Shown: positions 1 to 8,254 of the stretch, one piece after another
Layout: each line of letters begins with the position of its first letter
Position numbering within the stretch: position 1 is the stretch's first letter
Origin: Veillonellaceae bacterium
Lineage (GTDB): Bacteria > Bacillota_C > Negativicutes > UBA1444
Reading direction: 5' to 3'
Length of the DNA stretch: 64,000 nt
Assembly: GCA_012798135.1 (NCBI GenBank)
Contig: JAAZNU010000006.1
Location: forward strand, 1 to 64,000
Translations under genes and position numbers: made by a program
Notes under the pieces: model-generated
What the model was told of the DNA's origin: nothing
The model's database searches: none
The model's input: the letters and a program-made list of their open reading frames with translations, nothing else

Positions 1-925
1 CATATTTATGCGCTTTGTCTCGCGTAATCATTTCCTTTATATCTTCAATAGCCCTTTCTAAATTGCATTTTTTTTGTGCAAGTCGCTGTGCCTTTTCTTG
101 CAAAGACTCCATTGATGGTGAACGCAATCCTTGTTTTTTAGCTCGTACACTATCAATGTCAGCTTCAGCCTTTGCAATCATAGAACTAATTTCCTTTTTT
201 TTATCATCAAGTTCCGCCTGGCTCGTTATCTCTGCAGAGTTTAAGGCTTCAGAAATTGCCGCTGCACCTGCTTCACATTTCAACCTATCTGCCCTTGCGA
301 GTTCAAGTTGAGCTTCGAGTTCCGCCACTTGCTCCTGATGAAATCCAACTATAAATCTCAAAACATCTCTGCTTTTTAATTTTTTCCAATAATTAGCACC
401 GTCATCCAAATTGAAAAAGCTGCTATCCATATTATCTTGATCGAGATAACAATACCAATATAGATCCCTAAAGCTTAATCTCTCAAGCTCTGAATCTTCT
501 TTCGTTTTGCTTCGTCTAACCCGTGGCGGCTTTTTACCCGATAAATAGAAGATCAAATCGGATAACACTTCCACCCCGCTATCTGGCAAAACTTCACCGG
601 CAGCTACACGGGCAGGAATCATTATGCCAAACGCCTGTCCGTCAAAATCCCACCTTGCGCGCACTTGATTTGAATGTGCATTTCGTTCGAGTGTGAGTGG
701 AGTTTTATTAATCAATAGTGAAAGGCTGGCAAAAACAAATTGTGTTTGAAGAGCTGGTGTCATTTCCGCCTCGCGCAAATCCCCCCCCAAACAATAATCA
801 ATCAGCCTTGCGATAGTTGACTTTCCGGCCCCCATCTGCCCATAAAAATAACTAAAATCCGAAAAGTTAATGATTTCACTTGATGTATTAAACTGGAGAA
901 ACAGTTCTGTTAAATGCATATTCAT
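1..925 (-). CDS. SMC/Rad50-like ATPase of an ABC-3C/Lamassu defence system (partial, runs off left edge)
   Basis: The reading frame starts at 925 and stays open to the window edge, so the C-terminal part is missing. A Walker A motif GQMGAGKST lies at about residues 29-37, right after a short beta-rich start, as in SMC-like ABC ATPases. From about residue 170 the sequence is rich in Glu, Lys, Ala and Leu and looks like a coiled-coil arm. The start ATG overlaps the stop of the upstream gene (ATGA), so translation is probably coupled. In the ABC-three-component and Lamassu (LmuB, DdmC) families this subunit is the DNA-sensing ATPase. Family call from architecture and neighbours; the Walker B and signature motifs are off the window. 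Confidence 0.8.
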   Translation of the reverse strand, partial: MNMHLTELFLQFNTSSEIINFSDFSYFYGQMGAGKSTIARLIDYCLGGDLREAEMTPALQTQFVFASLSLLINKTPLTLERNAHSNQVRARWDFDGQAFGIMIPARVAAGEVLPDSGVEVLSDLIFYLSGKKPPRVRRSKTKEDSELERLSFRDLYWYCYLDQDNMDSSFFNLDDGANYWKKLKSRDVLRFIVGFHQEQVAELEAQLELARADRLKCEAGAAAISEALNSAEITSQAELDDKKKEISSMIAKAEADIDSVRAKKQGLRSPSMESLQEKAQRLAQKKCNLERAIEDIKEMITRDKAHKY

Positions 926-1476
926 AATTCTATGTTCCTCCCCCACTCCATATCTATAAGCTCGGGGAAAATTTCATAAATAAAATCTTTCAGCTTAGTT
1001 GCAGAATAATCCCCGACAGCGGTTACCACAAGTTTGCTCCTATTATTTATCGGAATATACTCTTCAAAACCAGCCAGTCTTTCCGCGACGCCCTTACCCA
1101 CAGAGGTAAGTTTTACGTTTACAGCACGGCCAGCTACATATGTATCAGCTAATCCTTTGGCAACTAACAGGCCTATCCATCTCCGATATCTTGTATCCCA
1201 AGGGCCAAACCGAAATCGAATCATTCGTGCTTCGATGGTAGTCAGCTCCTCAGTTGGAATCATTCGCGCCTCTTTTTCTTTCCCTAAAGCTATTAATGTC
1301 CGAGCAAGGCAATTGGGATATCGCAGCAAAAAATCCATTTTGGCCAACTTCATAATACCCTGTATTGGCTTATCACTCCGTCCTGATGCAGCATTTAATA
1401 ACAGCAATAATCTCGCCATGTGAAAATCATCAGAGCACTCCACTTCAGCAGCTAAGCGAACCAACTTTAAACTCAT
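922..1476 (-). CDS. ABC-three-component system middle component (LmuC-like)
   Basis: A 184-aa protein between nuclease and ATPase, overlapping both by 4 bp (ATGA at each junction). The middle has a helical segment with the sequence KLAKMDFLLRYP (about residues 43-54), followed by a winged-helix-like part ending WDTRYRRWIGLLVAKGLAD. This matches my memory of the small middle components of ABC-3C systems, which bridge effector and ATPase. No catalytic motif is seen. The assignment depends on the operon order effector, small subunit, SMC-like ATPase. A plain winged-helix regulator is the alternative. Confidence 0.7.
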   Translation of the reverse strand: MSLKLVRLAAEVECSDDFHMARLLLLLNAASGRSDKPIQGIMKLAKMDFLLRYPNCLARTLIALGKEKEARMIPTEELTTIEARMIRFRFGPWDTRYRRWIGLLVAKGLADTYVAGRAVNVKLTSVGKGVAERLAGFEEYIPINNRSKLVVTAVGDYSATKLKDFIYEIFPELIDMEWGRNIEL

Positions 1477-2702
1477 TTTTTCGCCTCCACATCAAAATGG
1501 GAACTCCACCACACCTTGCATTCAGATGTAAGTAGGCCGGCCACTCCGATCAAAAGATCCTTGGGTAGCTGATAAACGCGTGAAGGCTCATTTTCTGCAA
1601 TGCGTTGCAACCTATCTTGAACATCAATTAACATGGTTTTCCCGAAGATGGGGCCTGTTATACTTGCTCGGAGATTAGCATCATCGCATTCTGCAAAAAC
1701 GACATTTTCAATTTGAGACAATCGCTGCTTTCCATCATTTGATCGGGTTACTATGTCCAAGAGATTTTGTTCCGCTGTTAAAGAGCGGCGCCGCATAACC
1801 TCATAATGCGCGCCCAATCCCCCGCGAACCATTTTTATATTTAATTTATCCATATTTTGATCAGCATCGCCCAAATGAAGAGATGTTAAATCATCCCAAA
1901 ATCTAAATTCCGACACATTGGCATCGCTTATTGTTAATATAAGATCTTCGGCAGTAATTCGCTTCGCCAATAGAAACGGATCTGCTTGTGCTTCCGGAAT
2001 GACACCGACCCAAGAACGACTAGGGGAACGGCTAACCAACGATGATGCGCGCGCAACTCGATTAATCAACGCTTCGCAAATCACCTGCAATCTCTGAGCA
2101 TCCATATGTGCACATTGAGATAATTCCGGAATGTGTGTTTGGCAAAGCTCATCTTCAAATGCCCTGTCAGTCGGCCCTACCACAATATCCAAGCGTTTAA
2201 GTAAATTGAATAAATCTTCAGAACTGACATTAAGTTTATTTCGAAGCCATTCAAATCCTTTTTGAACGCTGCCCGTTAAGCCCGTCAAAGAACCTGCCGA
2301 AAAAACACCTCGCAACAGCTTCACAGGGCTTAAGTATTCCCGACGTTGGGCTCCTGAATCGGAATATTTCGTGTTCGATACAAAATTGAATCGTCTGATC
2401 TTTCCAGGATATGCTGCATCCAGTTCTAAAAAACGTTTCACGCTCCCATAGAAGGCTTCATCTGAAAGCTTCCATTCTCCAAGTTCTGGATTCCTAGTTT
2501 TAATTTGATATGCATCGAAAGTATTATTCAGCGTTTCAGCTAAAAAATCTTCGTGTTGCTCGCACCAAAGGGCTTTATAGTCTTTTTTTCCAGTAGTCAT
2601 CGCAACAGCAATAATTACCCCATAAGCATGTTGATATCGAAACCTTCGCAACACGTCATCCCCAGGATCAGATACGTCTCTCAAGTGGATCGGCGACATC
2701 AT
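1473..2702 (-). CDS. Cap4/DUF4297-like nuclease effector of ABC-3C/Lamassu system (LmuA-like)
   Basis: A 409-aa protein. Its N-terminus carries the pattern RFRYQHAYG, then WCEQHEDF and QIKTRN, which fits the E...E/D-x-Q-x-K signature of the Cap4-type restriction-fold dsDNA endonuclease. The remaining ~280 residues are helical and unrecognised, the usual place for the part that contacts the other subunits. I chose ATG 2702 because AGGGAGG lies 3-4 nt upstream. The frame is also open to a TTG at 2882, giving 60 more residues and lying closer to a TATAAT box, so a longer form is not excluded. Expected role: DNA cleavage when the ATPase senses invading DNA (known for Lamassu; inferred here). The gene is clearly AT-richer than the host genes. 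Confidence 0.75.
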   Translation of the reverse strand: MMSPIHLRDVSDPGDDVLRRFRYQHAYGVIIAVAMTTGKKDYKALWCEQHEDFLAETLNNTFDAYQIKTRNPELGEWKLSDEAFYGSVKRFLELDAAYPGKIRRFNFVSNTKYSDSGAQRREYLSPVKLLRGVFSAGSLTGLTGSVQKGFEWLRNKLNVSSEDLFNLLKRLDIVVGPTDRAFEDELCQTHIPELSQCAHMDAQRLQVICEALINRVARASSLVSRSPSRSWVGVIPEAQADPFLLAKRITAEDLILTISDANVSEFRFWDDLTSLHLGDADQNMDKLNIKMVRGGLGAHYEVMRRRSLTAEQNLLDIVTRSNDGKQRLSQIENVVFAECDDANLRASITGPIFGKTMLIDVQDRLQRIAENEPSRVYQLPKDLLIGVAGLLTSECKVWWSSHFDVEAKK

Positions 2703-3004
2703 CAAGCCTCCCTGTAGCAATATATTGTTGAACGACAAAATATTAGCCAAATTTCGCATCACAACCGTAGTCGCTAAATTTTCTACTATAGAGAACCAAT
2801 ACTTCCATAAGCTGTCACGCCATGCCCTTTGTTGCTTCTCGCTTATGCAAGAAATTTCCTGCCCGCTTAACAAATAAATCAATAAATTCTCTCGCTTCGT
2901 AAACTATCGTATATTATGGCATTATAACAATTACATGTGAGACATTCGACAACTTGCACAAAGCGTCTGCGTATTAGTAATAAGTCAAATTACAAAATAA
3001 ATAT
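2703..3004 (-). promoter_or_regulatory. Upstream region of the defence operon with one TATAAT box
   Basis: No convincing gene lies between the nuclease start and the integrase terminator, apart from the possible 60-codon N-terminal extension of the nuclease. On the minus strand a perfect TATAAT sits at 2926-2921 with no good -35 at 16-18 bp; a TTGTCG is 20 bp away. The region is AT-rich. If this box is used, the leader to ATG 2702 is about 210 nt. Confidence 0.35.
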
Positions 3005-3030
3005 GGGCGCCACCCAAATGGTGGACGCCC
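3005..3030 (-). terminator. Rho-independent terminator after the integrase gene
   Basis: The inverted repeat GGGCG-C-ACC / GGT-G-CGCCC with loop CAAAT is followed on the minus strand by a T-rich tract (ATATTTATTTTG). It lies 44 bp after the integrase stop. Confidence 0.6.
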
Positions 3031-3073
3031 CGGCTAGATAGTCAACTACTGCTTCTGAAATTGGTTTTTCGTC

Positions 3074-4261
3074 CTATCCTGAAAACATTCCCGTCAGCAC
3101 CTGCACTGCCGCCTCCTGCATGTCCGGCATAACATGAGAGTAAACATCCATTGTCATAGTCGCTTTGGAATGGCCCAATCTTTCCGCCACCACTTTGACA
3201 TTTACACCCTGCTGCAGAAGTAGCGTCGCATGGGTATGACGCAGGTCATGGAATTTCACATCGCTTGGAATTCCAGCCTTCTTCAAGAGTGGTTTGAAAT
3301 ATCCGGAATGAAAACTTGTCGGATGAGTCACTCGTCCGAACATATTCGCCACCACAATGCTGGTATTCTCCCATTTGTCGCCCATCTTCAGCCGCTGTTC
3401 CGTTTGCCATGCTTTGAATTTCTTCAGTTCAGCCACAACATCAGGCGGCAGCGGAATTTTTCGATTACTGCTCTCCGTCTTCGGCTTGGTCCAAATGATC
3501 TTACCCCCGGCAGTTGTAACAGACTGATTTACTGTAACAGTTCCATTTTTCAAGTCAACTTCCTGCCAGTGAAGTCCAAAAAGTTCACCGCGACGCATGC
3601 CAGTTGATAAGGCAAGCAAAATGGCTATATGGACCGTTTCATTCCAATCCTTGGCCGCTTTGACCAGGGCTTTGGCCTGCTCTGCAGTCAACGCTTTCAC
3701 CTGTTGCTTTTCAACTTTCGGCGCTTTCGTATCCTTGGCCACATTGCGCCGTAATAGCCCGGACTTGACTGCCTGATCCAGACACATGCATAAAGCCCTG
3801 CGAACATTTTTGACCGTGATAGGGGCTAATCCTATATGGTTGCCCATTTTATCAACTTTGGCCGATCCCGATTCCAACAAGGTATTGAATACACGGGTAA
3901 TGTCAGGCTCCCGAAGAGCCGCCAACCTTACAGCCCCCAACCGTGGCTTAATGTACAATCTGAGGCCACCTTCATACTTCTCATAGGTTTTGATTCGCAC
4001 CCTCGGTTTTGCATAGTCCGCCAACCAGCGGTCAATCCACTCACCAAGAGTTATTGTATTCGCCGATGACACCAGCCCACTTTCCCTGGCATCAAGCCAC
4101 ACCTTGCCAGCGGCAAGGACTTCTTTTCGGCTTTTCCCGTTGAATTTTTTCGTGTCAACCTCGCCAGTGTCCGGGTTCCGGTAGGTAAACTCACCCCGGA
4201 AACTTCCCGGCCTATCTTTTCTTTCGAACACAGTACCTTCTCCATTTGCCCGCTTTCCCAT
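3074..4261 (-). CDS. int: Tyrosine-type site-specific integrase
   Basis: A 395-aa phage-type integrase. An N-terminal arm-binding region (GEGTVFERKD) is followed by a core-binding SAM-like domain at about 70-180 and a catalytic domain from about 190. Catalytic residues visible: Arg in STGMRRGEL (about R223), Lys in the KPKTESS strand, HDLRH (H338, R341), LGHS (H364) and Tyr in MDVYSH (Y374). All are present, so it should be active. ATG 4261 was chosen over GTG 4267 because GAGGTG lies 5 nt upstream. It reads away from the satellite genes towards the defence operon. The nearest plausible attachment site is the tRNA-Ser gene at 13546, which is unusually far, so the other end probably lies left of the window. 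Confidence 0.95.
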   Translation of the reverse strand: MGKRANGEGTVFERKDRPGSFRGEFTYRNPDTGEVDTKKFNGKSRKEVLAAGKVWLDARESGLVSSANTITLGEWIDRWLADYAKPRVRIKTYEKYEGGLRLYIKPRLGAVRLAALREPDITRVFNTLLESGSAKVDKMGNHIGLAPITVKNVRRALCMCLDQAVKSGLLRRNVAKDTKAPKVEKQQVKALTAEQAKALVKAAKDWNETVHIAILLALSTGMRRGELFGLHWQEVDLKNGTVTVNQSVTTAGGKIIWTKPKTESSNRKIPLPPDVVAELKKFKAWQTEQRLKMGDKWENTSIVVANMFGRVTHPTSFHSGYFKPLLKKAGIPSDVKFHDLRHTHATLLLQQGVNVKVVAERLGHSKATMTMDVYSHVMPDMQEAAVQVLTGMFSG

Positions 4262-4367
4262 GCTCACACCTCAAATCTGTGATAATGCTTCGGTATCTTT
4301 CCCTTAACCTTCAGACGCAGAGGCCCTATAGGCAGTCCTGCGAAGCCTGTTTCAATCCAAAAGCCTG

Positions 4368-4625
4368 TCAATTTGACAACATCAGATTTTTCGGCGCTGG
4401 TTGAACAGGCAACCATTCCAGCGGTACAAAGTGGCGCTGCGCAAGCGCCGTGGCATACCCGCCGGCCTGGTCCTTCAAATCATCCCCGACAAAGAACCGA
4501 TCTTCTGACGCCCGGAACCCCCGAACCTGCCAACCCGCTACCGGCCTTCTTAGATTTTGAATCGTTATCTCGTCGCGAATATCCACGCGTGCCCCTCCCC
4601 ATGACCGGGGTTTCTCCCCGGTCAC
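4368..4625 (-). CDS. Small hypothetical protein of the satellite
   Basis: A 85-aa frame starting at GTG 4625, twelve bases after the stop of the gene upstream on the same strand. The composition is protein-like (VDIRDEITIQN, EDRFFVGDDL) but no family is recognised. The ribosome binding site is weak (GGCGAG). A plus-strand frame of similar length overlaps it but is rich in Pro, Arg and Thr and looks like a shadow. Probably one of the early genes transcribed from the divergent promoter at 5196-5224. Confidence 0.4.
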   Translation of the reverse strand: MTGEKPRSWGGARVDIRDEITIQNLRRPVAGWQVRGFRASEDRFFVGDDLKDQAGGYATALAQRHFVPLEWLPVQPAPKNLMLSN

Positions 4626-4637
4626 CTGCTCGCCAAC

Positions 4638-4883
4638 TTACAAGCGGCGCCCTGCTTGAATGTCGTTTAAGAACCCCTGCAACACCGTCAAAACCTCGCT
4701 ATGGTCTACTTTGAAATACCAACTGTTGGCGATTTTTAACAAGGGCTTTTCGTCGGACTCAAATACGCTCTGTGGAATTTTATCGTCGGCGACCATTTGA
4801 ACCCTGCCACCTGCCCTGTATATGTTGATGATAATGCCGATTTCTTCAGCCTCGATCTCCCCGAAAGATTGAACATGCTCCAA
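4638..4883 (-). CDS. Small acidic hypothetical protein of the satellite
   Basis: An 81-aa protein with a TTG start; AAGGGG lies nine bases upstream and a stop codon excludes an earlier in-frame start. Composition is typical of a folded acidic protein (GEIEAEEIGIIINIY, NSWYFKVDHSEVL). It may bind a small partner or act as an early regulator, but nothing identifies it. A 90-aa frame beginning at 5008 overlaps it in another phase and has an unlikely composition. Confidence 0.5.
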   Translation of the reverse strand: MEHVQSFGEIEAEEIGIIINIYRAGGRVQMVADDKIPQSVFESDEKPLLKIANSWYFKVDHSEVLTVLQGFLNDIQAGRRL

Positions 4884-5007
4884 AACATTATTCCCCTTTC
4901 ATGTTCCCCGCCTGCCGTGATATTATGAAAGGGCAAACGGGCAGAATTTTGTGGTTCTCGCCATGTTTTGCACCGGTCCGGAATCCTGCGCCAACAGGTC
5001 CGGACCA

Positions 5008-5154
5008 TTATTTTTTCTCCAAACGCGCTACCTGCGAACCTCTAAAACCTCGGAAAGGTCCTGCCCTGATCAATACCCGCCGGAATGCTGCGCTGCGGGC
5101 GCCGGTTTTTGCGGTGTGGGGGTTCCCGATGGTGCAGACGATCCGTTTCAGCAT
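5008..5154 (-). CDS. Small basic hypothetical protein, first gene of the divergent minus-strand transcript
   Basis: A 48-aa frame beginning MLKRIVCTIGNPHTAK. It has a good ribosome binding site (GGGAGG, 7 nt before the ATG) and lies directly downstream of a well-formed minus-strand promoter. It is Arg/Lys rich, so nucleic-acid binding is possible. Its stop overlaps the start of a further frame (TAATG). I do not recognise a family. Confidence 0.4.
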   Translation of the reverse strand: MLKRIVCTIGNPHTAKTGARSAAFRRVLIRAGPFRGFRGSQVARLEKK

Positions 5155-5195
5155 GGTGCGGCCTCCCTAGTTGTCATCTTCGTCTTTATATATTT

Positions 5196-5224
5196 ATTCT
5201 ACAACTTATCAAAGGTAAAATCAA
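5196..5224 (-). promoter_or_regulatory. Minus-strand sigma-A promoter of the satellite control region
   Basis: TTGATT (-35, 5224-5219) and TAGAAT (-10, 5201-5196) are separated by exactly 17 bp. It drives the small minus-strand genes at 5154 and below. It stands back to back with the promoter at 5245-5273. Confidence 0.65.
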
Positions 5225-5244
5225 CAGGTTTGCGTATATTTTCT

Positions 5245-5273
5245 TTGACTTATCGAATTTTTTCTGCTACTAT
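5245..5273 (+). promoter_or_regulatory. Plus-strand sigma-A promoter of the XRE regulator
   Basis: TTGACT (5245-5250) and TACTAT (5268-5273) with a 17-bp AT-rich spacer, 23 bp before the regulator start and 10 bp before its AGGAGG. Confidence 0.7.
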
Positions 5274-5296
5274 TTGAATATACAGGAGGCGATATT

Positions 5297-5527
5297 ATGT
5301 CATTTTCGTTTAACCCGCTTTGGAAAATGCTAATTGATAAAGGAATGACGAAAGAAGCTTTACGAATTGAACTCGGCCTTTCGCCGTCAACAATGGCCAA
5401 AATGGGAAAGGGCGAATATGTTTCCCTGGAAGTTCTGCACCGCATATGCCAGTATTTTAACTGCCAGCCCGGCGATCTTCTGGAATACGTATCTATTTCA
5501 AAGAATAGTTCTGATAATGTACCTTAG
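5297..5527 (+). CDS. Cro/C1-type (XRE, HTH_26) transcriptional regulator
   Basis: A 76-aa single-domain HTH protein. Residues about 10-60 form the HTH fold: KMLIDKGMTKEALRIELGLS, then STMAKMGKGEYVSLEVLHRICQYFNCQPGDLLEY, the classic pattern of the small Firmicutes XRE regulators. An AGGAGG lies 8 nt upstream of the ATG. Transcribed divergently from the small minus-strand genes, so it is the likely master switch of the island, comparable in position to stl/CI-type regulators of satellites and prophages (inference). It has no effector or protease domain of its own. Confidence 0.85.
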   Translation: MSFSFNPLWKMLIDKGMTKEALRIELGLSPSTMAKMGKGEYVSLEVLHRICQYFNCQPGDLLEYVSISKNSSDNVP

Positions 5528-5612
5528 ATAACGCTATAGCATAATACTATTTCAACCAATACAGGTTATTTGATATTCTGAAGTTGGGTGCGTGTCGTGG
5601 AGGAGCAATCAT

Positions 5613-6419
5613 ATGGAGTTAATCAAAACAATTATCGATTGTATAAAGGCTAACATAGGTTGGCTAAAAGATGCGGGGACATTGCTCTTTTCTGCGGTCG
5701 GAGTCTATGTGGCATTATTGACATATAAACGTGCAAGTTCAACAATATTACAACCAATACGAAGTGAGGTTATAAAAAAGCAATCAGCCTTGCTGAGTAG
5801 CTTGTTAGAATATCTATTCACTGGTGTAGAAGAAAAAATCGATTACGTTGAATTGGCTTCCGTGAACACGTTTATGCTATTGCATAACTATGGATTTGTT
5901 TTTTCAAAGCACAAGGAATTTATGGAAAGAGCCAATCAATCAATCTGCGGGTGGATACCATGTGGTGATAGCAAGTGCCTTATGGACGTTGAAATAGTGC
6001 CAATGTTTAAATCTAAAGAAAGCGAAATTGGAGAAAGCGATGTTGGCAAGATATTATTTGAGAATGCAAAATCAGGTGTAATTGAAATTGATAAAATTTA
6101 TATTACAAAGCAATACGCCGAATTCCAGAAGACCTTTTACGGATATACCGACACTCCGTTTCTTCCCGCAGACATTCAGCAACCTCTACAAAGAATCTCC
6201 CAAGACATTTCATATAACCTTACAGTCCATCTAAAGCATACTTTAAAAAGTTTCATGGTGGCCTTTTGCAAGGCATATTTTGAGGAAGGAAAAACATTAC
6301 AACCTTCTCCAGTTGGCGTATACAATGAATTTAATCATGTTCGAATTCACCATAAAGTCAGTCTGGACATTGTTAAAAACCAGATTCGGGAGTATCTCCA
6401 CATTGACGATAAGTGGTAA
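5613..6419 (+). CDS. Hypothetical membrane-anchored protein, island cargo
   Basis: A 268-aa protein. ATG 5613 is preceded by GGAGGAG at 7 nt; an earlier in-frame GTG at 5592 overlaps that site and is not used. After about 20 residues comes one hydrophobic segment (AGTLLFSAVGVYVALLTY), then a soluble alpha-helical domain of about 220 residues with no motif I can name. The gene is AT-rich and has its own terminator at 6498. A single-anchor protein standing alone in a satellite is often accessory cargo such as anti-phage or exclusion functions, but the sequence does not show this. Confidence 0.65.
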   Translation: MELIKTIIDCIKANIGWLKDAGTLLFSAVGVYVALLTYKRASSTILQPIRSEVIKKQSALLSSLLEYLFTGVEEKIDYVELASVNTFMLLHNYGFVFSKHKEFMERANQSICGWIPCGDSKCLMDVEIVPMFKSKESEIGESDVGKILFENAKSGVIEIDKIYITKQYAEFQKTFYGYTDTPFLPADIQQPLQRISQDISYNLTVHLKHTLKSFMVAFCKAYFEEGKTLQPSPVGVYNEFNHVRIHHKVSLDIVKNQIREYLHIDDKW

Positions 6420-6497
6420 AAAAGTAAGATAATATTGGATGAACTCTTCTCTGCCTCAACCATTCCCACTAAAATCACAATTTTTTTCTTCCCTTTG

Positions 6498-6534
6498 GGA
6501 ACGCTCTCTCATCGAAGGGAGCGTTCCTTTATTT
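6498..6534 (+). terminator. Terminator after the membrane-protein gene
   Basis: The nine-base-pair stem GGAACGCTC / GAGCGTTCC is followed by TTTATTTT on the plus strand. It lies between convergent genes. Confidence 0.75.
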
Positions 6535-6656
6535 TCCCCGGCAGAACCCACAGGCGCTCCCGATTTCACCACTTTCGCGCCTTGGCCACCGCTGGCAAAC
6601 CGTTTTTTTGAAAACCGATTGCTGGCCAGCCCCACTTTCGTCAACCTGTTCCGAAC

Positions 6657-7412
6657 TCACTCCCGCTTGGCCCATGCCTCCAGGACCCTCCGGGCATGCT
6701 CTTCGGCGTTCGTGGTCTCGTCCGGTTTATCCGATGTCTCCAAGGTATGCTTCAGCGCCAGCAATCGCGTCTTCTTATCCTGAATCCGCGTCATGGCCTC
6801 TTCAATGCGGAGGATATCGTCAATTTTCCGGCGCTGCGTTTCTTCGATCGACGTCACCACCAGGTTGGGGACGGAAATCACTACCGCGGTATCCTCATTG
6901 GTGAAGGGGTCCTTTACCATAACCTCTCCCTTGGTCATTTTCCGTTCCTGCCATACCTTGCGTTCTTTCTCGCTCAACCCATCGGCGATGATCCGGATTC
7001 GCTCCATCATCCGGTGTTCCCGAAGCGACAGCAACCGAATCGCGTCTTCCACCTGCGCCAGTTTGCCGGTGTCGATCCGCTTGCACAGTTGCCGTTCCTC
7101 TTCACTGAGACAATCCAGCCAGATAGTTTCAAACTCGCCGGTGAATACCGCTTTCTTGTTGCCGGGCGGGCCACCGGACCCGCCCTTGTTGCCTACCGCA
7201 TTTTTATTGCCCAGGGGAGCGCCGGGCCTGGCGGCTGCGTCCACGGTCTCTTGGGACGCAGGGATGGACGCATTCTTTTCCCAGCCTTGGCGTTGCCGGC
7301 GGCTCTTGGCGCTGGAATATTTGATTCCGTATTTTTGTGCCAGTTCGCGCAGGCTAAAGCCTGTTGTTTCATACTCTTTCCGCATTTCTTGCCATTGTTC
7401 TTCCGTCGCCAT
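6657..7412 (-). CDS. Phage terminase small subunit (TerS-like)
   Basis: A 251-aa protein. The first 50 residues form a HTH (TGFSLRELAQKYGIKYSSAK) followed by RQRQGW. Next comes the Gly/Asn-rich linker GAPLGNKNAVGNKGG typical of Firmicutes phage small terminases of the YqaS type, and then a long helical region. TerS binds the packaging site and hands DNA to the large subunit. No large terminase follows: after the stop there are about 240 bp before the convergent gene. GGGGGAGG lies upstream of the ATG. A stand-alone TerS is a hallmark of satellites that redirect helper-phage packaging. Confidence 0.8.
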   Translation of the reverse strand: MATEEQWQEMRKEYETTGFSLRELAQKYGIKYSSAKSRRQRQGWEKNASIPASQETVDAAARPGAPLGNKNAVGNKGGSGGPPGNKKAVFTGEFETIWLDCLSEEERQLCKRIDTGKLAQVEDAIRLLSLREHRMMERIRIIADGLSEKERKVWQERKMTKGEVMVKDPFTNEDTAVVISVPNLVVTSIEETQRRKIDDILRIEEAMTRIQDKKTRLLALKHTLETSDKPDETTNAEEHARRVLEAWAKRE

Positions 7413-7511
7413 GTCCCTGCCTCCCCCTTGTGCATCCAGATGATGTTGGGCGCCAATGGCCGCCCTTTCATCACCTCATCATTGAATTGGTTTTTGAAAT
7501 CGTCCCTCTGG

Positions 7512-8252
7512 TCAAGCCTTGCCCGAAAACAGCTCAGTGGCATTGTCGGGATCGTCGTAGGAATCCTTGATCTCCGTCGCTGAACTTTTTATCTTTTCCC
7601 ATAACGCATCCAAGGTGATTCGCTCTGTCAAAAGGGGGCCGGACTCTTTGCTCAATCGTGCCCGCTCCTCCGACCGTTCCGTGAGAAATTGGGTAAGCTC
7701 CGGCGTTATCTCCGCCGCTTCAGCTTCGCGGACTAGTTCGTTCAACCACAAGCCCGTTGCTACCCGGTCCGCCATGTCCATGGCGCCAATCGCAGTCCGG
7801 ATCGACGGTAGGGCCCGCAGCAGCGCGCCTTGGCTAGCTGTTTCCATCACCAAGGCTTGTTCAACTTTTTGTTGCAGTTCCGCAGGACTATTTGCGGTCA
7901 CGGCGATGGCCTGCAGGCGTTCAGCCGTCCGCTGCTCGACCAAAAGGCCGCCAATGGTCCCCAGCAGCTTGTAGATAGCCTTATCGGAATCGCTGATATA
8001 GGCTTCCCCCCGAAGGGTCCCCGGTAGTTGGGGCAAGGCCTTCTGCGGCATTTTGCCGCCGGTTTGCCCCGCCATGGCTTCCCGGTTGCTCTTCACGCGG
8101 GCCTCGTTGTCCGCCAGGGCTTGCCTGTAGGCGGTTTTTGCTTCCTGAAAGACCTTTTGCAACGCGGCGTTCTTGCCTTCCGTGGACAAATTGCGGTCCT
8201 CCAAAATCTGCTGCCGTTTGGCGTAATAGGTTTTTCCAAATTCAATGGCCAT
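7512..8252 (-). CDS. Hypothetical phage/satellite protein
   Basis: A 246-aa soluble protein starting MAIEFGKTYYAKRQQIL. ATG 8252 is chosen because GAGGAG lies about 10 nt upstream; the frame is open further back but without a binding site. It is rich in Ala, Glu and Leu and mostly helical, with a possible coiled coil at 10-50. It lies 2 bp after the gene upstream and 99 bp before terS, in the same operon. No family recognised; a packaging or morphogenesis helper is possible from its position only. Confidence 0.7.
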   Translation of the reverse strand: MAIEFGKTYYAKRQQILEDRNLSTEGKNAALQKVFQEAKTAYRQALADNEARVKSNREAMAGQTGGKMPQKALPQLPGTLRGEAYISDSDKAIYKLLGTIGGLLVEQRTAERLQAIAVTANSPAELQQKVEQALVMETASQGALLRALPSIRTAIGAMDMADRVATGLWLNELVREAEAAEITPELTQFLTERSEERARLSKESGPLLTERITLDALWEKIKSSATEIKDSYDDPDNATELFSGKA

Positions 8253-8254
8253 GA

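Noticed and set aside
4373..4714. 113-codon plus-strand frame between integrase and the control region
   Set aside because: It has Pro, Arg and Thr bias without a ribosome binding site; it is the reverse shadow of the small minus-strand genes.
4736..5008. 90-codon minus-strand frame following the 48-aa gene
   Set aside because: Its Trp/Arg/Ser-rich composition is not protein-like and it overlaps the better 81-aa frame at 4638-4883 by about 150 bp.
4901..5333. Several plus-strand frames of 80-110 codons before the XRE gene
   Set aside because: They lie upstream of and across the two divergent promoters, lack binding sites, and differ in frame from any plausible gene.
6456..6644. 62-codon minus-strand frame just after terS (TTG start)
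   Set aside because: It runs through the plus-strand terminator at 6498-6534, has only a weak ribosome binding site and basic low-complexity composition. It could be a remnant of a large-terminase or other gene start but I cannot support it.
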